Assembly: GCA_031552335.1 (NCBI GenBank)
Contig: JAVBMQ010000186.1
Coordinates: forward strand, 1 to 16,229
Origin: JAISFI01 sp031552335
GTDB lineage: Bacteria; Bacteroidota; Bacteroidia; Bacteroidales; Azobacteroidaceae
DNA length: 16,229 nucleotides
Direction of reading: 5' to 3'
Of this stretch, positions 6,646-14,682 are shown in pieces. The notes beneath the pieces are model-generated. The model did no database searches, was not told where the DNA came from, and saw nothing but the letters and a program-made list of their open reading frames with translations. Each line of letters opens with the position of its first letter. The first letter of the stretch is position 1. A program made the position numbers and the translations under genes.

Positions 6646-7830
6646 AAAGAAACTACAATTGGGAGAGAATGCGATATCCTTTGCGGTTATGCTTTTGACG
6701 GAAATGATATTCTCGAAAGTAGTGGGAATGTTATGCTTTTACGAGGCATAAATATTTCAGAAGGTTTTATTAGGCATTCGGAAGAAGTTGATCGTTTTTA
6801 TTCTGGAGATATTTCAAAACTATACAAGTATCTCCTTAAAGAAGGTGATTTAGTTATATCCATGGATGGCTCAAAAGTCGGAAGAAACTCTGCGATCCTT
6901 ACGAATTGTGAGAATGACAGCTATTTAATACAACGAGTTTGTCGAATTCGAAGTAACAAACAAAATATTAGATATGTCTTTCAGTATGTAAATAATCCTA
7001 AGTTTCACAAATATGTAGATTCTGTAAAAACGGCTTCTGCAATACCTCATATCAGTCAATCTGATATTCAAAATTACTCTATATTAATCCCTCCAACAAA
7101 AGAAGAACAAGATAAAGTCACCCGATTATTGACTCTTCTTGATGAACGCATTTCAACTCAAAACAAAATAATTGATAAGTTAGAATCCTTAATTAAAGCG
7201 CTAAATGACAAATTACTCTGCTGCGGCAAAGATAATAACCCAAGTCTAAGGTTCTCAGAGTTTAGCGACTGCTGGAGAGAAAGAAGAATTGAAGAGGTTG
7301 GAGAAGTAATAGGAGGCGGAACTCCTGATACTAGTACTCCTGAATATTGGAATGGTAATATAAACTGGTTTGTTCCTTCAGAAATCGGCAAACAAAAATA
7401 TGTTAGTGTTAGCACAAGAACTATTAGTAAAGTAGGATTAGAAAATAGTTCTGCAAAGCTCTTAACTGATGGTACCATTCTATTGTCCACGCGCGCGACT
7501 ATTGGTGAAAAAAGTATATTAAAAGGATCAGGATGTACTAATCAGGGTTTTCAATCTATTTGTGTTAATTGTGAAAACGATAACCATTTCGTTTTTTATA
7601 TTCTTGATAATTATAAGTCAGAGATGATAAGTAAGGCCTCTGGGTCAACCTTTTTAGAAATCAGTTCTTCAAATTTGAAGAAGATAAAAATCATGTTACC
7701 CTCACATAGTGAGCAAAAAAAAATTGCTCATTTTTTATCCGCAATAGATGACAGAATTGATACAGAGAGAAAAATTCAGGAAAAATATGTAAAACAAAAG
7801 GGTTTTCTTTCTTACAATTTGTTTATATGA
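6616..7830 (+). CDS. hsdS: Silent HsdS cassette (type I specificity subunit, no start codon)
   Basis: Encodes a nearly complete type I specificity subunit: edge motif LRFPEFQGEW, TRD1, a Q-rich linker and central helix (DERISTQNKIIDKLESLIKA), a second edge motif SLRFSEFSDCW, TRD2 (with VIGGGTPDTSTPEYW, typical of HsdS), and a C-terminal helix after EQKKIAHFLSAIDDRI. The open frame begins at about 6589, right after a TGA, and has no ATG before the repeat. The coordinate given starts at a TTG within the repeat that is unlikely to be used. No promoter faces it on the plus strand. I infer a storage copy that supplies TRDs to the expressed gene by inversion. Both TRDs are free of stops, so selection appears to keep them usable. 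It is convergent with the expressed hsdS, ending in an 8-base overlap. Confidence 0.88.
   Translation: MRFPEFQGEWKETTIGRECDILCGYAFDGNDILESSGNVMLLRGINISEGFIRHSEEVDRFYSGDISKLYKYLLKEGDLVISMDGSKVGRNSAILTNCENDSYLIQRVCRIRSNKQNIRYVFQYVNNPKFHKYVDSVKTASAIPHISQSDIQNYSILIPPTKEEQDKVTRLLTLLDERISTQNKIIDKLESLIKALNDKLLCCGKDNNPSLRFSEFSDCWRERRIEEVGEVIGGGTPDTSTPEYWNGNINWFVPSEIGKQKYVSVSTRTISKVGLENSSAKLLTDGTILLSTRATIGEKSILKGSGCTNQGFQSICVNCENDNHFVFYILDNYKSEMISKASGSTFLEISSSNLKKIKIMLPSHSEQKKIAHFLSAIDDRIDTERKIQEKYVKQKGFLSYNLFI
7144..7208 (+). repeat. Inner hsdS inverted repeat, left copy (65 bp)
   Basis: Starts GAACGCATTTCAACTC and ends GCGCTAAATGA; identical over all 65 bases to the reverse complement of 8376-8440. 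It encodes most of the central conserved helix (ERISTQNKIIDKLESL and onward) between the two target-recognition domains. Confidence 0.95.
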
Positions 7831-9073
7831 ATAGCTTATTTAATAAATAGGATCTCTGCTTCTGAAATGATATAAGCACCTCTTTTTCAACTCTTATTTT
7901 ATCACCAAAAAGAGACAAGAAGGAACTTAGTTTGATCTGTTCTGGGATAGTTGGAACTGAAATGCATACACTTCCGATAGTGCTCTTCGATAAACTGGGA
8001 ACGCCAGAGGCTTCATTGTATTTCAACCAATTTATCCGATTGAAAATATAAAAGCAAAATTTTGGTAAAACATTTTTAAATGAATGAGTATAAAATAGTG
8101 TATCAACAGTCCAAAATTTTCCTGAATAGAAAAATGGTTTGTCAATAGTACCTTTTCTTCCAATACAAACACTGTCACCATCATATAAATAGTCATCAAC
8201 AGAAGTCATAAATCCTCCTGTCCCATAGACAGGAATATTTCCCTCTTTGAGGTGTTTATAGTCTTTTCCATTACTAATTTCCAATATGTCTTCAATTGCT
8301 ACATTTTCCCATTTTTTGCAAAAACAAGGGAAGCGCAGTTTAGGATAAAGGTCTTTATTGGGGCAAAAAAGTTTATCATTTAGCGCTTTAATTAAGGATT
8401 CTAACTTATCAATTATTTTGTTTTGAGTTGAAATGCGTTCGTCAATGAGCTGCAACAAATGCGCAATTTTAGTTTGCTCTTCTTTCGAGGGTATTCCAAT
8501 GAAGCATTCACTAAAATTCTTCTGGCTAACTGAATAAACTTTTGTCCCTTGTGCCAGTTTTCTCATCTGATGATGAAATGATACCGAAGAAAATGCATAT
8601 CCCTTGAAACCCTTAATAGTTATATTAAGTTTATCTCTCCCGTGTATGGTATGTAAACCACATACAATATCTTTTTCACCACAATCCATAAACTCCACCA
8701 CTTTTGCTACATCATTTGTGTCTTCTGACGCATCTGCAAAAGCGATATCTCCATTTTGGCATAAAGTATACGCTCTCGGGACATGTTCTTGACGGATAGT
8801 AGGTAGTTTATAGTCTTCAATATTTATCAAGGCTGGCGCTCCATTGTGAATCAGTCCATAATGCAGATTATATATATTTTCACTCCCATATTCTAACTGA
8901 TCCCAAGACAGAGAATTTGTTGTGAAAAACTCTAAAAAATCTGAAACCTTATAAATTTCCCACTCCCCCTGAAATTCCGGAAATCTCAAATTTGGTACGT
9001 TGCTGTTTTTATTTCTTTTTTTCATGCTCGATTGTTTTTTTTCTTCCAACTTCTTTTTCTCTGCTATAAACAT
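7823..9073 (-). CDS. hsdS: Type I restriction-modification specificity subunit HsdS (expressed copy)
   Basis: Determines the DNA target of the methylase (HsdM2S) and the restriction complex. It has 416 residues from the ATG at 9071-9073; an ATG at 9023-9025 (MKKRNKNSN) and a TTG at 9088 are alternative starts. A fixed lysine-rich leader (1-25) is followed by VPNLRFPEFQGEW (26-38, the 39-bp repeat) and TRD1 (about 39-200, ending GIPSKEEQTKIAHLLQLI). Next come the central conserved helix (212-233, in the 65-bp repeat), KLRFPCFCKKW, TRD2 (about 255-375, with YGTGGFM and the GRKGTI loop), and a C-terminal helix after PEQIKLSSFL. It is the last gene of the hsd operon, 25 bases after hsdM. The leader and start codon lie outside the invertible segment, so whichever TRDs invert into place are expressed. 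No terminator follows; transcription would run antisense into the silent cassette. Confidence 0.93.
   Translation of the reverse strand: MFIAEKKKLEEKKQSSMKKRNKNSNVPNLRFPEFQGEWEIYKVSDFLEFFTTNSLSWDQLEYGSENIYNLHYGLIHNGAPALINIEDYKLPTIRQEHVPRAYTLCQNGDIAFADASEDTNDVAKVVEFMDCGEKDIVCGLHTIHGRDKLNITIKGFKGYAFSSVSFHHQMRKLAQGTKVYSVSQKNFSECFIGIPSKEEQTKIAHLLQLIDERISTQNKIIDKLESLIKALNDKLFCPNKDLYPKLRFPCFCKKWENVAIEDILEISNGKDYKHLKEGNIPVYGTGGFMTSVDDYLYDGDSVCIGRKGTIDKPFFYSGKFWTVDTLFYTHSFKNVLPKFCFYIFNRINWLKYNEASGVPSLSKSTIGSVCISVPTIPEQIKLSSFLSLFGDKIRVEKEVLISFQKQRSYLLNKLFI
8376..8440 (-). repeat. Inner hsdS inverted repeat, right copy (65 bp)
   Basis: Perfect reverse complement of 7144-7208, covering residues 212-233 of the expressed HsdS in the same reading phase. 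Exchange here swaps only TRD2 and the C-terminal tail. Confidence 0.95.
8960..8998 (-). repeat. Outer hsdS inverted repeat, right copy (39 bp)
   Basis: Perfect reverse complement of 6607-6645. It encodes residues 26-38 of the expressed HsdS in the same reading frame as the left copy, so exchange here replaces everything after the fixed leader without a frameshift. Confidence 0.95.
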
Positions 9074-9098
9074 TAAGGATTTGTACAAGCAAAAAAAA

Positions 9099-10643
9099 TT
9101 AAATGACTAGCCCCAGCTCTTTCAGATATACTTCGATCTCTGCGTCTAAGCCAGCCCTTTTTGCTTCTAATTTCTTAATTTCACGCATGACAGCATGAAT
9201 GTCGATTTCTTCCTCTTCCTCGAATGTGTCAACATATCTTGGAATGTTAAGATTGTAGTCATTTTCTCTTATCTCCTGCAAAGTGGCGCAATGGCTGTAC
9301 TTCTCAATCTCAGCACGATTACGATAAGTTTCAATTATTTTATTTACATGGTCTTGGCGTAATTTATTTTGAGTTTTGACCTTTTCAAATTCCTTACTAG
9401 CATCAATAAAAAGAATGTTATCATCTTCCTTACGGCATTTTTTTAAGATGAGAATACAAGTTGGAATACTGGTACCGTAAAAAATATTAGCAGGCAAACC
9501 GATTATGGCATCTACATAATTTTTCTTTTCAATCAGGAATTGACGAATTTTGCCCTCCGATGCACCTCTAAAAAGCACACCATGTGGAGCCACACAAGCC
9601 ATTGTACCGCTATCGCTTAAGTGATGTATCATATTAAGAATAAATGCATAGTCGGCTTTTGATTTTGGCGCCAATACTCCCGGCTTACTAAAACGATCAT
9701 CATTGTTGAATTTATCCGCAGCACTCCAATCTGCAGAAAAAGGCGGATTGGCAACAACCGCATCGAATTGTCTATCTCCGAATTCGTCCGCTTCCAATGT
9801 ATCTCCATTCTGAATGTCAAAGTCTTTGTATTTAATACCATGTAACAGCATATTCATCCGGCAAAGGTTGAATGTTGTCGGATTTTTTTCCTGTCCAAAA
9901 ATCTCATCAGCCTTTCCGTTTTTTGCAGCTCTTAAAAGCAGCGAACCACTTCCACATGTTGGGTCATATACATTTCGTAGGCGTGTTTTATCCGTCATTA
10001 CAATTTCGGCCAAAATCTGACTGACTTCCTGAGGCGTGTAGAATTCCCCTGCCTTCTTCCCTGCTCCGGCAGCAAATTGGCTAATCATATATTCATAAGC
10101 ATCCCCTAAAATATCGATATCCTCTGCTTCATGCAATCCGAAGTCAATACCGTTAAGGGCAAGCAACACCTCGCTAATTAATTTATTTTTATCATCAGCA
10201 GTTCTACCAAGTTTGGGTGAGGCTAAATCAATATCAGAAAATAATCCCCCGAAATCATCTTCGCTATCCTGTCCAATGGTGCTGTCTTCAATTTTTTTCA
10301 ACGATCGTTCCAGTGAAGGAAGAATATTTTCTTTCTTATTGATCGCCGATATAATGGTGGAATAAAGATATTCCGGTTCAACGAAATATCCCAAATCGTG
10401 TATACATGCTTCCTTAATGCCGCTTTTTAGTTCATCATCGTTACCATCCCAAGCCCTTTGAAAGGTTAGTTTATCTTCTTGAAGTTCGGTGTTGATATAG
10501 AGCTCTATTTTTTCCGAAAGGTATTTGTAGAAAATGAAGCCCAATGAAAAATACATGAAGTCGCTGGGTGACATATTTCCTCTTAAAGCATTGGCAACAG
10601 CCCATAATTGGCTGCGCAGTTTTTGTTGCAATTCTTCACTCAT
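9099..10643 (-). CDS. hsdM: Type I restriction-modification DNA methyltransferase HsdM
   Basis: N6-adenine methyltransferase subunit that uses S-adenosylmethionine and acts only with HsdS. Of 514 residues, the N-terminal helical domain (about 1-150, QKLRSQLWAVANALRG) resembles type IC enzymes such as EcoR124I. The catalytic domain carries GEFYTP at 199-204, the SAM-binding motif I DPTCGSGS at 227-234, and the catalytic motif IV NPPF at 299-302. A C-terminal helical tail follows. The ATG at 10641-10643 lies 4 bases after the DUF5655 stop, so the two are probably translationally linked. All key residues are present, so it should be functional. Confidence 0.96.
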   Translation of the reverse strand: MSEELQQKLRSQLWAVANALRGNMSPSDFMYFSLGFIFYKYLSEKIELYINTELQEDKLTFQRAWDGNDDELKSGIKEACIHDLGYFVEPEYLYSTIISAINKKENILPSLERSLKKIEDSTIGQDSEDDFGGLFSDIDLASPKLGRTADDKNKLISEVLLALNGIDFGLHEAEDIDILGDAYEYMISQFAAGAGKKAGEFYTPQEVSQILAEIVMTDKTRLRNVYDPTCGSGSLLLRAAKNGKADEIFGQEKNPTTFNLCRMNMLLHGIKYKDFDIQNGDTLEADEFGDRQFDAVVANPPFSADWSAADKFNNDDRFSKPGVLAPKSKADYAFILNMIHHLSDSGTMACVAPHGVLFRGASEGKIRQFLIEKKNYVDAIIGLPANIFYGTSIPTCILILKKCRKEDDNILFIDASKEFEKVKTQNKLRQDHVNKIIETYRNRAEIEKYSHCATLQEIRENDYNLNIPRYVDTFEEEEEIDIHAVMREIKKLEAKRAGLDAEIEVYLKELGLVI

Positions 10644-10647
10644 GGAA

Positions 10648-11565
10648 TTATTTTTTATTTTTTCTTACAGATTGTTTTAATAGACTAATTATATAGTCTA
10701 TGTCGTCTAAATCAGTCACTTTTATTTCGTATGAACCATTACCCCAATGACCAACGTTGGAGACATCTCTCGCAACCTTCTTCTGGTCTTGCAATTCACC
10801 ACTTTTTAGATTTACATATATTTTAAGTCCATTGCTTTGTAAAACAATGTCGCAGAAAATATTATTATCTACTCTAAAATCAATAGTTTGCTTCTTGGCT
10901 TGCATGGTTACATTGTCAACTAATGAAACTAATCGTTCTTTTATATGTTCGTATAGTTCTTTAGTTTCAGCATCAATTTTTTGTAGATGATCCTCCTCTG
11001 TATACACTTTTACCTCTTTACTTACAGCCTCTACTACTTTATCATTTCGAGAAATAGTTTTAATGCTCTCCTTTGCAGAGGTTTTCTGAATTTGCTCAAA
11101 AGAAATGGTCTCGTTCTCAAACTTTTTTATTTCCCAAAGTTCAATTGGTAAATCCTTAAAATTGATTGCTTCTCTTTGATAATTTGTAAACTGGGTAGAA
11201 ATAAATATTACCTTAGATTGAGACCAATCTACGTCTGTTCGTTTTAAAATTGTTTGCTGGGATTCGTTAAATTCAAGAATGAAATCTGCTTTATTATTAA
11301 GCATTAAAGACAAATAAGCATAGCCTTGGTCTATGACACTAAAATTCTTGTCTCTTTTGTATTCTATAATGACAAATGATTTTGTTTCTTCATCAAATGC
11401 CAATGTATCAATACGGAAATTGTTTAATGAAAATTCTGAACGAATGAATGCTAAATTCAATAACATCATTAAATTTTTCTCGACCAAAACCTGAATTTCC
11501 TTTTCAAGCCTGAAAGGGTGTTCTTCAATAGGGTTTAATTGCTGTCCTAATTTGAATAAGCTCAT
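10648..11565 (-). CDS. DUF5655-type protein with PD-(D/E)XK nuclease-like domain
   Basis: A 305-residue protein between hsdR (14 bases upstream) and hsdM (4 bases downstream), clearly within the operon. The N-terminal part (about 15-100) carries a nuclease-like signature resembling the NucS/DUF91 C-terminal fold: Asp53 in FRIDTLAF, then Glu68 and Lys70 in IIEYKRDK, followed by Gln80 in DQGYAY. The middle (about 150-195) is lysine- and glutamate-rich and linker-like. The C-terminal part (about 195-300, from ETKELYEHIKERL to DLDDIDYIISLLKQSV) matches what I know of DUF5655. That domain is often found beside type I restriction genes, but its function is not established. Possibilities are an accessory nuclease, a regulator of restriction or a separate defence effector. 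The family call is from pattern memory, the operon position is certain, and the function is open. Confidence 0.75.
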   Translation of the reverse strand: MSLFKLGQQLNPIEEHPFRLEKEIQVLVEKNLMMLLNLAFIRSEFSLNNFRIDTLAFDEETKSFVIIEYKRDKNFSVIDQGYAYLSLMLNNKADFILEFNESQQTILKRTDVDWSQSKVIFISTQFTNYQREAINFKDLPIELWEIKKFENETISFEQIQKTSAKESIKTISRNDKVVEAVSKEVKVYTEEDHLQKIDAETKELYEHIKERLVSLVDNVTMQAKKQTIDFRVDNNIFCDIVLQSNGLKIYVNLKSGELQDQKKVARDVSNVGHWGNGSYEIKVTDLDDIDYIISLLKQSVRKNKK

Positions 11566-11579
11566 ATTCTTGTTTTCTA

Positions 11580-14408
11580 TTATTCCCAGTTAAACATTTC
11601 GATGATTGTACGGAGTTTTTCAAGCAAGCGTTTTAAAAGATTTCGACGTTCTTTGAACCCGACTTTTTTATGGCTGATGGCATCCTGTAAAATCTCAGTC
11701 TTTTCGCGTTGTAAATAATCATATTCTTCGAGAAATTTCTCCAAAGCCTTTTCATCAATACCTTCTTCTTCGGCTAAATGCGTCACAGCTCTGTTACGGG
11801 CTTCAGCAATATAATGAGCTAATTTGCTTTCCAAATCAATAGACCCATCAGCTTTGGATTTTTTAAAATTATCTATATCATTATCTACGTTCTGCCGGAT
11901 AAAACCATCAATTAATTTTGCTTTATTCCTCATCGCCGCATCTTTTATCATGGTATCAATAATATTTTTTCTCCTTTCGTGATAATCTGCACTTGAGGGA
12001 TTCAAGTCGGCGATAAGTTCCAAAATATATGCAACATTAATGACGTCACTATGAAGTAACTCTAAGCAAAAGTCAATATCATCCAATGTTCTGTCATCGC
12101 CATAAGGAACTTCTGGATCACTTGCAGGAGGTGTATGGATAGTATCATCGACAACGCCAAGAGCTAAGTCCAAATATTTGCTACGAAAATCCATAAATTC
12201 CTGTTCAGACATAATGAATTCTTCATCATCTGCTTCAAAATCTTCATAAATTTGCATCTCTGCTCGCTTTCGAATGATTTCGCGGAATGCTAAAATAAAA
12301 TCGCGCTTACGATATTCGCTTTTCAATTCATCAATACTATTCACATCAGGGTATTTTTCCTTAAATTTAGAAGCTAATGTATTGAAGTCTTCCTTCACTT
12401 TATCAAAAGGCTCCCGAATAATAAGTTCATTCGGTTGATTATTGCTAAACAATTTGATAGAAGTATCGACATTGTCTTTCAAATCGCGAAAACAGATGAT
12501 TTTTCCAAAGCGTTTCTTTTCGTTAAGTATGCGATTTGTACGGCTGAATGCTTGCAATAATCCGTGATATTCCAGATTTTTATCTACATAAAGCGTATTT
12601 AATTTCTTAGCGTCAAAACCGGTTAAAAACATACCTACCACTAAAACCAAGTCCACAGGCTCCATGTCCGGCTTTTTCTTTTTCATTCGCAAATTGATGT
12701 CATCATAATATGCGCTGAAATTATCGGTTGTAAAGCCTGTTCCAAACATCTTATTATAATCGTTCATGATGGACTGCAATTCGTCTGAAACCACTTTGTC
12801 AGTAGCAAATCCTTGGTTCATTCCGGTCAGCTCATCATCTTGGTTAGTATTAGCTGCATAAGTAAATACTGCACCTATTTTGATTTTTGGATTAAGTTCT
12901 TTGAATATCTTGTAATATTGCAATAACATTGGAACGGATTGTATAGCAAATAAAGCATTGAATTCTCCGTCAAATGTAGATTTGTTGAAATTGGTTAGAA
13001 TGAACTTTGCTATTTCTTTCATCCGGGCCTCATTCATGTAGTCAACATGCAATTCATCTTTCCCTTTATAATATTCTACCAGAAATCCCAAAACATTTTC
13101 ATCAGCGATAGCATCTTTAATCAAATATTTATGCAATGCCGTTTCTCCTCCGAAGATTTCTGCTGTGGTACGCCCCTGTTTAGAATTTTCTTCAAAAATT
13201 GGTGTGCCTGTAAATCCGAATATCTGTAAATTGTTAAAAAACTTGACGATGTTTTTATGAGAATCGCCGAAATGACTTCGATGGCACTCATCAAAAATCA
13301 TAACGATTTTTTGATTTCGAACTTCTTGTAGATGTTTATTGTAATAATCCTTCGTTACGGCGCAGTTTAATTTTTGAATAGTTGTGATGATTATTTTCGA
13401 ATTCCCACTCAAACGCTTGATTAGCTCGTAGGTATTATCAGTATTATCAACTGCACCCGGTTCAAATGCTTCGTATTCGGATTGAGTTTGGGTATCGAGG
13501 TCATGACGGTCTACAACAAACATTACTTTATCAATACCGTCTACCTCCGATACTAATTGAGCTGCTTTAAAAGAAGTTAGGGTTTTACCTGCACCTGTTG
13601 TATGCCATATATATCCATTTTTATTGGTATTCTGCACTTTGTCCAGAATTCGCTCTACTGCATAAAACTGATATGGGCGAAGCACCATCAAACATTTATC
13701 TCCTTCATGTAGCACAATGTATTTGCTAATCATCTTTCCCAAGTTACATTTGTCGAAGAAGAAATTGGCAAACATGTTTAAATCATTAAAAGGTGTATTT
13801 GCCGCATCCGTCCAGTTGAATGTAAATTTATATCCACTATTGGGATTATTAGCAAAATAGCGAGTATTGACACCATTAGAAATGACAAATAGCTGAATAT
13901 AGTCAAACAAACCATGGAAAGACGTTTTGTGATAACGTTGTATTTGATAATATGCTTGTTTCAACTCAACGCCACGCCTTTTTAATTCAATCTGCACCAA
14001 AGGGAGTCCATTCACAAGGATTGTAACATCATATCTGCATTTGTTTCGACCCTCAACCGTAATTTGATTGGAGACTTGAAATTCATTTTGGCACCACTTG
14101 TTTTTATTGAGAAATTCCACCCAAATACGTTTACCATCTTCAGTATCAAGAGGATACAAATCCCTCAATTTTTTAGCCTTTTCAAAGCGGGTTCCTCCTT
14201 CCAAAAAGATGTAAATCTTCTCAAATTCCTTATCTGTGAAATGTTTTCGGCCATGCAGTGCAAGCTCCTTTTGATTGTGTTTTTCAAGTTGTGCTTTAAA
14301 GTTAGCATACAGATTGTCTTCTTCCTTGATGGAAATGTAGTCATAACTCATTTCCATCAAGGTTTTTACTAATCCATCTTCCAGAACTTGTTCATTTTGG
14401 GGGGTCAT
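11580..14408 (-). CDS. hsdR: Type I restriction enzyme HsdR (nuclease/translocase subunit)
   Basis: Motor and nuclease subunit that translocates and cuts DNA lacking the HsdM mark, in an ATP-dependent complex with HsdM and HsdS. It has 942 residues. The PD-(D/E)XK nuclease domain has Asp127 in RYDVTILVNGLPL and Glu141, Lys143 in QIELKRRG, strikingly like EcoR124I. The SF2 helicase motifs are Walker A TTGAGKT 270-276, DECH 373-376, motif III GFTGTP 398-403, the TGFDAKKLNTLYVDK region ending at 610, and motif VI QAFSRTNR 619-626. A helical C-terminal region that docks on HsdM ends in EKLRTIIEMFNWE. The ATG is at 14406-14408, with AGGGA nearby and a promoter box 41 bases upstream. It is the first gene of the operon, with no truncation or frameshift. 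Confidence 0.97.
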   Translation of the reverse strand: MTPQNEQVLEDGLVKTLMEMSYDYISIKEEDNLYANFKAQLEKHNQKELALHGRKHFTDKEFEKIYIFLEGGTRFEKAKKLRDLYPLDTEDGKRIWVEFLNKNKWCQNEFQVSNQITVEGRNKCRYDVTILVNGLPLVQIELKRRGVELKQAYYQIQRYHKTSFHGLFDYIQLFVISNGVNTRYFANNPNSGYKFTFNWTDAANTPFNDLNMFANFFFDKCNLGKMISKYIVLHEGDKCLMVLRPYQFYAVERILDKVQNTNKNGYIWHTTGAGKTLTSFKAAQLVSEVDGIDKVMFVVDRHDLDTQTQSEYEAFEPGAVDNTDNTYELIKRLSGNSKIIITTIQKLNCAVTKDYYNKHLQEVRNQKIVMIFDECHRSHFGDSHKNIVKFFNNLQIFGFTGTPIFEENSKQGRTTAEIFGGETALHKYLIKDAIADENVLGFLVEYYKGKDELHVDYMNEARMKEIAKFILTNFNKSTFDGEFNALFAIQSVPMLLQYYKIFKELNPKIKIGAVFTYAANTNQDDELTGMNQGFATDKVVSDELQSIMNDYNKMFGTGFTTDNFSAYYDDINLRMKKKKPDMEPVDLVLVVGMFLTGFDAKKLNTLYVDKNLEYHGLLQAFSRTNRILNEKKRFGKIICFRDLKDNVDTSIKLFSNNQPNELIIREPFDKVKEDFNTLASKFKEKYPDVNSIDELKSEYRKRDFILAFREIIRKRAEMQIYEDFEADDEEFIMSEQEFMDFRSKYLDLALGVVDDTIHTPPASDPEVPYGDDRTLDDIDFCLELLHSDVINVAYILELIADLNPSSADYHERRKNIIDTMIKDAAMRNKAKLIDGFIRQNVDNDIDNFKKSKADGSIDLESKLAHYIAEARNRAVTHLAEEEGIDEKALEKFLEEYDYLQREKTEILQDAISHKKVGFKERRNLLKRLLEKLRTIIEMFNWE

Positions 14409-14448
14409 ATATAATCCCTAAGTTTTTAAATTTAAGAAATAGTGACTG

Positions 14449-14456
14449 CAAAGATA
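14449..14456 (-). promoter_or_regulatory. -7 promoter element for the hsd operon
   Basis: The minus strand reads TATCTTTG, matching TAnnTTTG, 41 bases before the hsdR ATG. The -33 region has only TTCTG-like sequence. It is the only good promoter box upstream of hsdR, so it probably drives hsdR-DUF5655-hsdM-hsdS. Confidence 0.5.
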
Positions 14457-14493
14457 GCGAGATTTATGTGATACAGAAGAAACTATTAGATAA

Positions 14494-14682
14494 TTATCTG
14501 TTTTTCAATCCTTCTGCCTCTCTTTGTAATTGCTCAGCTTTGGAGGCATTTAGCCTTGCCCGTTCTGTTTTTTCGGACTGTCCTTTTACCAAACGTTCGT
14601 AGGTCTCCACTCGCTTCTTCTTCTATCCAACAAAAAGACAAAGTATTATGAGTAAATATGAATTACATCTTGAAGCCTCTAT
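14494..14682 (-). pseudogene. Decayed small membrane/coiled-coil ORF of the mobilization module
   Basis: One minus-strand frame reads a hydrophobic segment (SYLLIILCLFVG), then an in-frame TAG at 14623-14625, then about 42 charged helical residues starting KKKRVETYERLVKG and ending EAEGLKNR before TAA 14494-14496. Reading through the TAG (one change from TGG, Trp) gives a coherent small protein with one membrane helix and a coiled-coil tail. No ATG start is visible; the frame begins after a TAA, overlapping the ancestral end of the relaxase gene. I do not recognise the family. The position suggests an accessory mobilization gene, now broken. Confidence 0.5.

Larger units (their letters stand above)
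6607..8998. other. Predicted invertible hsdS segment
   Basis: The segment is bounded by the 39-bp perfect inverted repeats (6607-6645 and 8960-8998) and contains the inner 65-bp pair (7144-7208 and 8376-8440). It carries two hsdS reading frames placed tail to tail, overlapping by 8 bases at 7823-7830. Only the right-hand frame continues past the outer repeat into a start codon and an operon; the left-hand one stops at TGA 6586-6588 without an ATG. This arrangement, with a tyrosine recombinase next to it, is that of the phase-variable type I systems known in Bacteroides fragilis and Streptococcus pneumoniae. Inversion itself is inferred, not seen. Confidence 0.88.

Noticed and set aside
6616..7830. 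A second, independently expressed hsdS gene
   Set aside because: The frame has no ATG, starts inside the shared repeat at a TTG, follows a TGA at 6586-6588, and has no facing promoter. A silent cassette explains it better.
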